Assembly (NCBI GenBank): GCA_902479065.1
Contig: CABSNM010000029.1
Span: 1 to 15,637 of the forward strand
DNA: 15,637 nt
Direction of reading: 5' to 3'
DNA from: an uncultured Collinsella sp.
Lineage (GTDB): Bacteria > Actinomycetota > Coriobacteriia > Coriobacteriales > Coriobacteriaceae
The notes below the pieces were generated by a model. It made no database searches. It saw nothing but the letters and a program-made list of their open reading frames with translations, and had not been told where the DNA came from. The first letter of the stretch is position 1. Every line of letters begins with the position of its first letter. The position numbers and the translations under genes were made by a program. This document shows, piece by piece, positions 14,324 to 15,637 of the stretch.

Positions 14324-15316
14324 ATGACTACTCAGGAACAGGTTAAGGATGTCGTCTCCCAGGTTTTGGCTGACAAGGCAGACAAGGGCGGCATCAAGCG
14401 CGTCGTGTGGATTGGCGCCGGCGGATCCAACGGCGGCAACTATCCTGCCCAGTACTTTATGGAGCACGAGGCCACGCAGGTCGTGAGCTCCAGCTACACC
14501 AGCAACGAGTTCGTGCACGCAACCCCCGCCTACGTTAACGAGAACACCCTGGCCGTCGTCGTGTCCATGCGCGGCACCAAGGAGACCATCGTCGCCGCCC
14601 AGGTCGCCAAGGACCACGGCGCCAGCACCATCGCCATCTATGTTGACGAGTCCGGCCTCACCGAGGTCTGCGACTACAAGATCCAGTACGACAGCTTGGC
14701 CGTCGACGAGTCCTGCATGGGCCGCACCAACTCCGCCGTCGTGACCATGATCGCCATGGAGCTTACGCAGCAGACCGAGGGCTATGCCGAGTACGAGACC
14801 GCCATGGCCGCGTTCGACTTGGTCGACCCCATCTATCGCAAGGCCGTCGAGTATACCCGTCCGCTCGCTGCCAAGTGGGCCGAGCAGAACGCCGACAAGC
14901 CCTGCATCAACGTCATGGCCCAGGGTCCGCTCTTTGGTGCCGCCTACGTCTTTAGCATCTGCAACGTGCAGGAGATGCTGCAGATCGACTCTTGCACCAT
15001 CAACACCTGTGACTTCTTCCACGGCCCCTTCGAGATCCTGGACAAGCGCACCTCGCTGTTCCAGCTCATCAGCGTCGGCCGCAGCCGCTGCAACGACGAG
15101 CGCGGCATCCGCTTTGTCAACCAGTACGGTGGCGAGCGCGTCTATCAGCTCGACGCCAAGGAGCTCGGCCTCAACGACATCAAGGACAGCGTGAGCGAGT
15201 ACTTCAACCACCTGATCTTTGCCCCGATCCTCAACAACGTCTACATGCGTGCACTCTCTGCCGTCACCCACAAGGACTACATGACGCGCCGCTACATGTG
15301 GAAGCTGGATTATTAG
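14324..15316 (+). CDS. SIS-domain sugar-phosphate deglycase, FrlB-like
   Basis: The 330-residue protein has two SIS (sugar isomerase) domains. The first (about 25-150) has VWIGAGGSNGGNYPAQYFME (28-47) and the phosphate-binding SMRGTKETI (81-89). The second (about 190-320) has MAQGPLFGAAYVF (198-210) and FFHGPFEILD (231-240). FHGPxEI matches the FRHGPLEI motif of FrlB, in which the Glu takes part in splitting fructoselysine 6-phosphate into lysine and glucose 6-phosphate. The C-terminal RRYMWKLDY also resembles the FrlB end. Fructoselysine 6-phosphate, glucoselysine 6-phosphate or another Amadori compound are all possible substrates. ATG 14324 follows AAGAAAGG at 10 bp, a little long. No transporter, kinase or second enzyme is within reach: the 321 bp downstream hold only hairpins and repeats. 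The divergent GntR protein is the likely regulator. Confidence 0.85.
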   Translation: MTTQEQVKDVVSQVLADKADKGGIKRVVWIGAGGSNGGNYPAQYFMEHEATQVVSSSYTSNEFVHATPAYVNENTLAVVVSMRGTKETIVAAQVAKDHGASTIAIYVDESGLTEVCDYKIQYDSLAVDESCMGRTNSAVVTMIAMELTQQTEGYAEYETAMAAFDLVDPIYRKAVEYTRPLAAKWAEQNADKPCINVMAQGPLFGAAYVFSICNVQEMLQIDSCTINTCDFFHGPFEILDKRTSLFQLISVGRSRCNDERGIRFVNQYGGERVYQLDAKELGLNDIKDSVSEYFNHLIFAPILNNVYMRALSAVTHKDYMTRRYMWKLDY

Positions 15317-15343
15317 TTACGGCGTTTTACCAAACGCCGTAAC
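15316..15343 (+). terminator. Perfect hairpin on the SIS-gene stop codon
   Basis: GTTACGGCGTTT (15316-15327) pairs perfectly with AAACGCCGTAAC (15332-15343) around TACC. The stem starts at the last base of the TAG stop codon. No T run follows, so it is not a textbook intrinsic terminator; it could be a 3'-end stabiliser or a Rho-linked end. Confidence 0.5.
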
Positions 15344-15346
15344 GGC

Positions 15347-15460
15347 TCGACGCTGCAAACCCACCTGAGCGGCAATCTGCCTTTCAGCTTCAGCGGCATG
15401 ACCAGAAGGTCAATGCCGCTTCGCTTCAAGGCACCTTGCTCGCTCAGGTGGGTTTTCGCT
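15347..15460. repeat. Structured intergenic repeat, copy 2
   Basis: This has the same architecture as 10565-10677. Flank TCGACGCTGCAAAC (15347-15360) leads to left arm CCACCTGAGC (15361-15370) and GGCAATCTG. An inner hairpin AGCGGCAT-GACC/GGTC-a-ATGCCGCT with an AGAA loop (15392-15420) comes next, then GCACCTTGC, right arm GCTCAGGTGG (15442-15451) and closing flank GTTTTCGCT (15452-15460). The arms pair perfectly with each other but differ from copy 1 at most positions. It lies 31 bp after the stop codon of the SIS gene. Confidence 0.8.
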
Positions 15461-15637
15461 GGCGTTGCCAAAGCATCGGCGTCGCCTTGGCCCAGATGCG
15501 GCACTTGGAGACGTTCGGCACTTGGGGACAGTCCTAGTCATTGGGGACAGGTTACTTTACACCAAGTTGGCGCATATGAACCGGGGGTGCGGACGGTTTC
15601 TTGGACCGCGCCTAGGCGTATCCAAGCTTCCTGCGGT
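15461..15637. repeat. Terminal gene-free segment with tandem GGGGACAG motifs
   Basis: No open frame here looks coding. Three related units lie head to tail: GGCACTTGGAGACGTTC (from 15500), CACTTGGGGACAGTCCTAGT (15519-15538) and CATTGGGGACAGGTTACTTT (15539-15558). The third resembles the fragment at 13367-13389. The remainder to 15637 shows no feature I can name. Such motifs often border REP-associated transposase genes, and one could lie beyond this edge. Confidence 0.5.

Noticed and set aside
14297..15271. Minus-strand frame of about 324 codons opposite the SIS gene
   Set aside because: It is Asp/Gly/Val/Leu-rich with no recognisable domain and fully overlaps the SIS deglycase gene.

Overview
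The window looks like an assembled contig end from a high-GC gut actinobacterium of the Coriobacteriales, most likely Collinsella or a close relative. This rests on GC-rich codon use, long antisense shadow frames, strong GGAGG-type ribosome sites and the style of protein sequence; no 16S or other marker is present, so the genus is an inference. The first 40 bases are not genomic. They are an exact Nextera read-2/Tn5 mosaic-end adapter, so biological sequence begins at 41.

Layout. 41-1779: an accessory stretch with two small membrane-protein genes of unknown function (273-905 and 1345-1779). The first is bracketed by two copies of a repeat that each carry a strong intrinsic terminator. 1845-2706: a palindrome-rich promoter driving a translationally coupled pair. 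Its first gene is a broken, internally deleted relic (1903-2146) and its second an intact helix-turn-helix protein (2143-2706). 2758-10560: a co-directional core block of rmuC, an ABC exporter, nth (endonuclease III) and mfd (transcription-repair coupling factor). Three of these four genes concern DNA repair or recombination, but each is separated by hairpins or promoter-like gaps rather than forming one tight operon. 10565-13374: a structured repeat, a PAP2-superfamily membrane phosphatase, a threonine-aldolase-like PLP enzyme and a PAT-type GNAT acetyltransferase. 13396-15316: a GntR/HutC-type repressor divergent from an FrlB-like SIS-domain sugar-phosphate deglycase. The 205-bp gap between them is full of TGTAT/ATACA operator-like repeats, which suggests local control of an Amadori-product (fructoselysine-type) step. 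15316-15637: a hairpin on the stop codon, a second copy of the structured repeat, then GGGGACAG-type repeat fragments with no recognisable gene.

The most interesting non-coding signal is a pair of about 113-nt intergenic elements (10565-10677 and 15347-15460). They share conserved flanks and inner motifs, while their stem arms and inner hairpins differ in sequence yet stay complementary. That is the signature of a conserved RNA or DNA fold rather than a simple copied sequence. Other points worth a second look are the decayed partner of the HTH gene, a leader hairpin before mfd whose arm can also pair with the mfd ribosome site, and the operator array at the GntR/SIS divergent junction. No CRISPR array, tRNA, rRNA, intact insertion sequence or integrase was seen.
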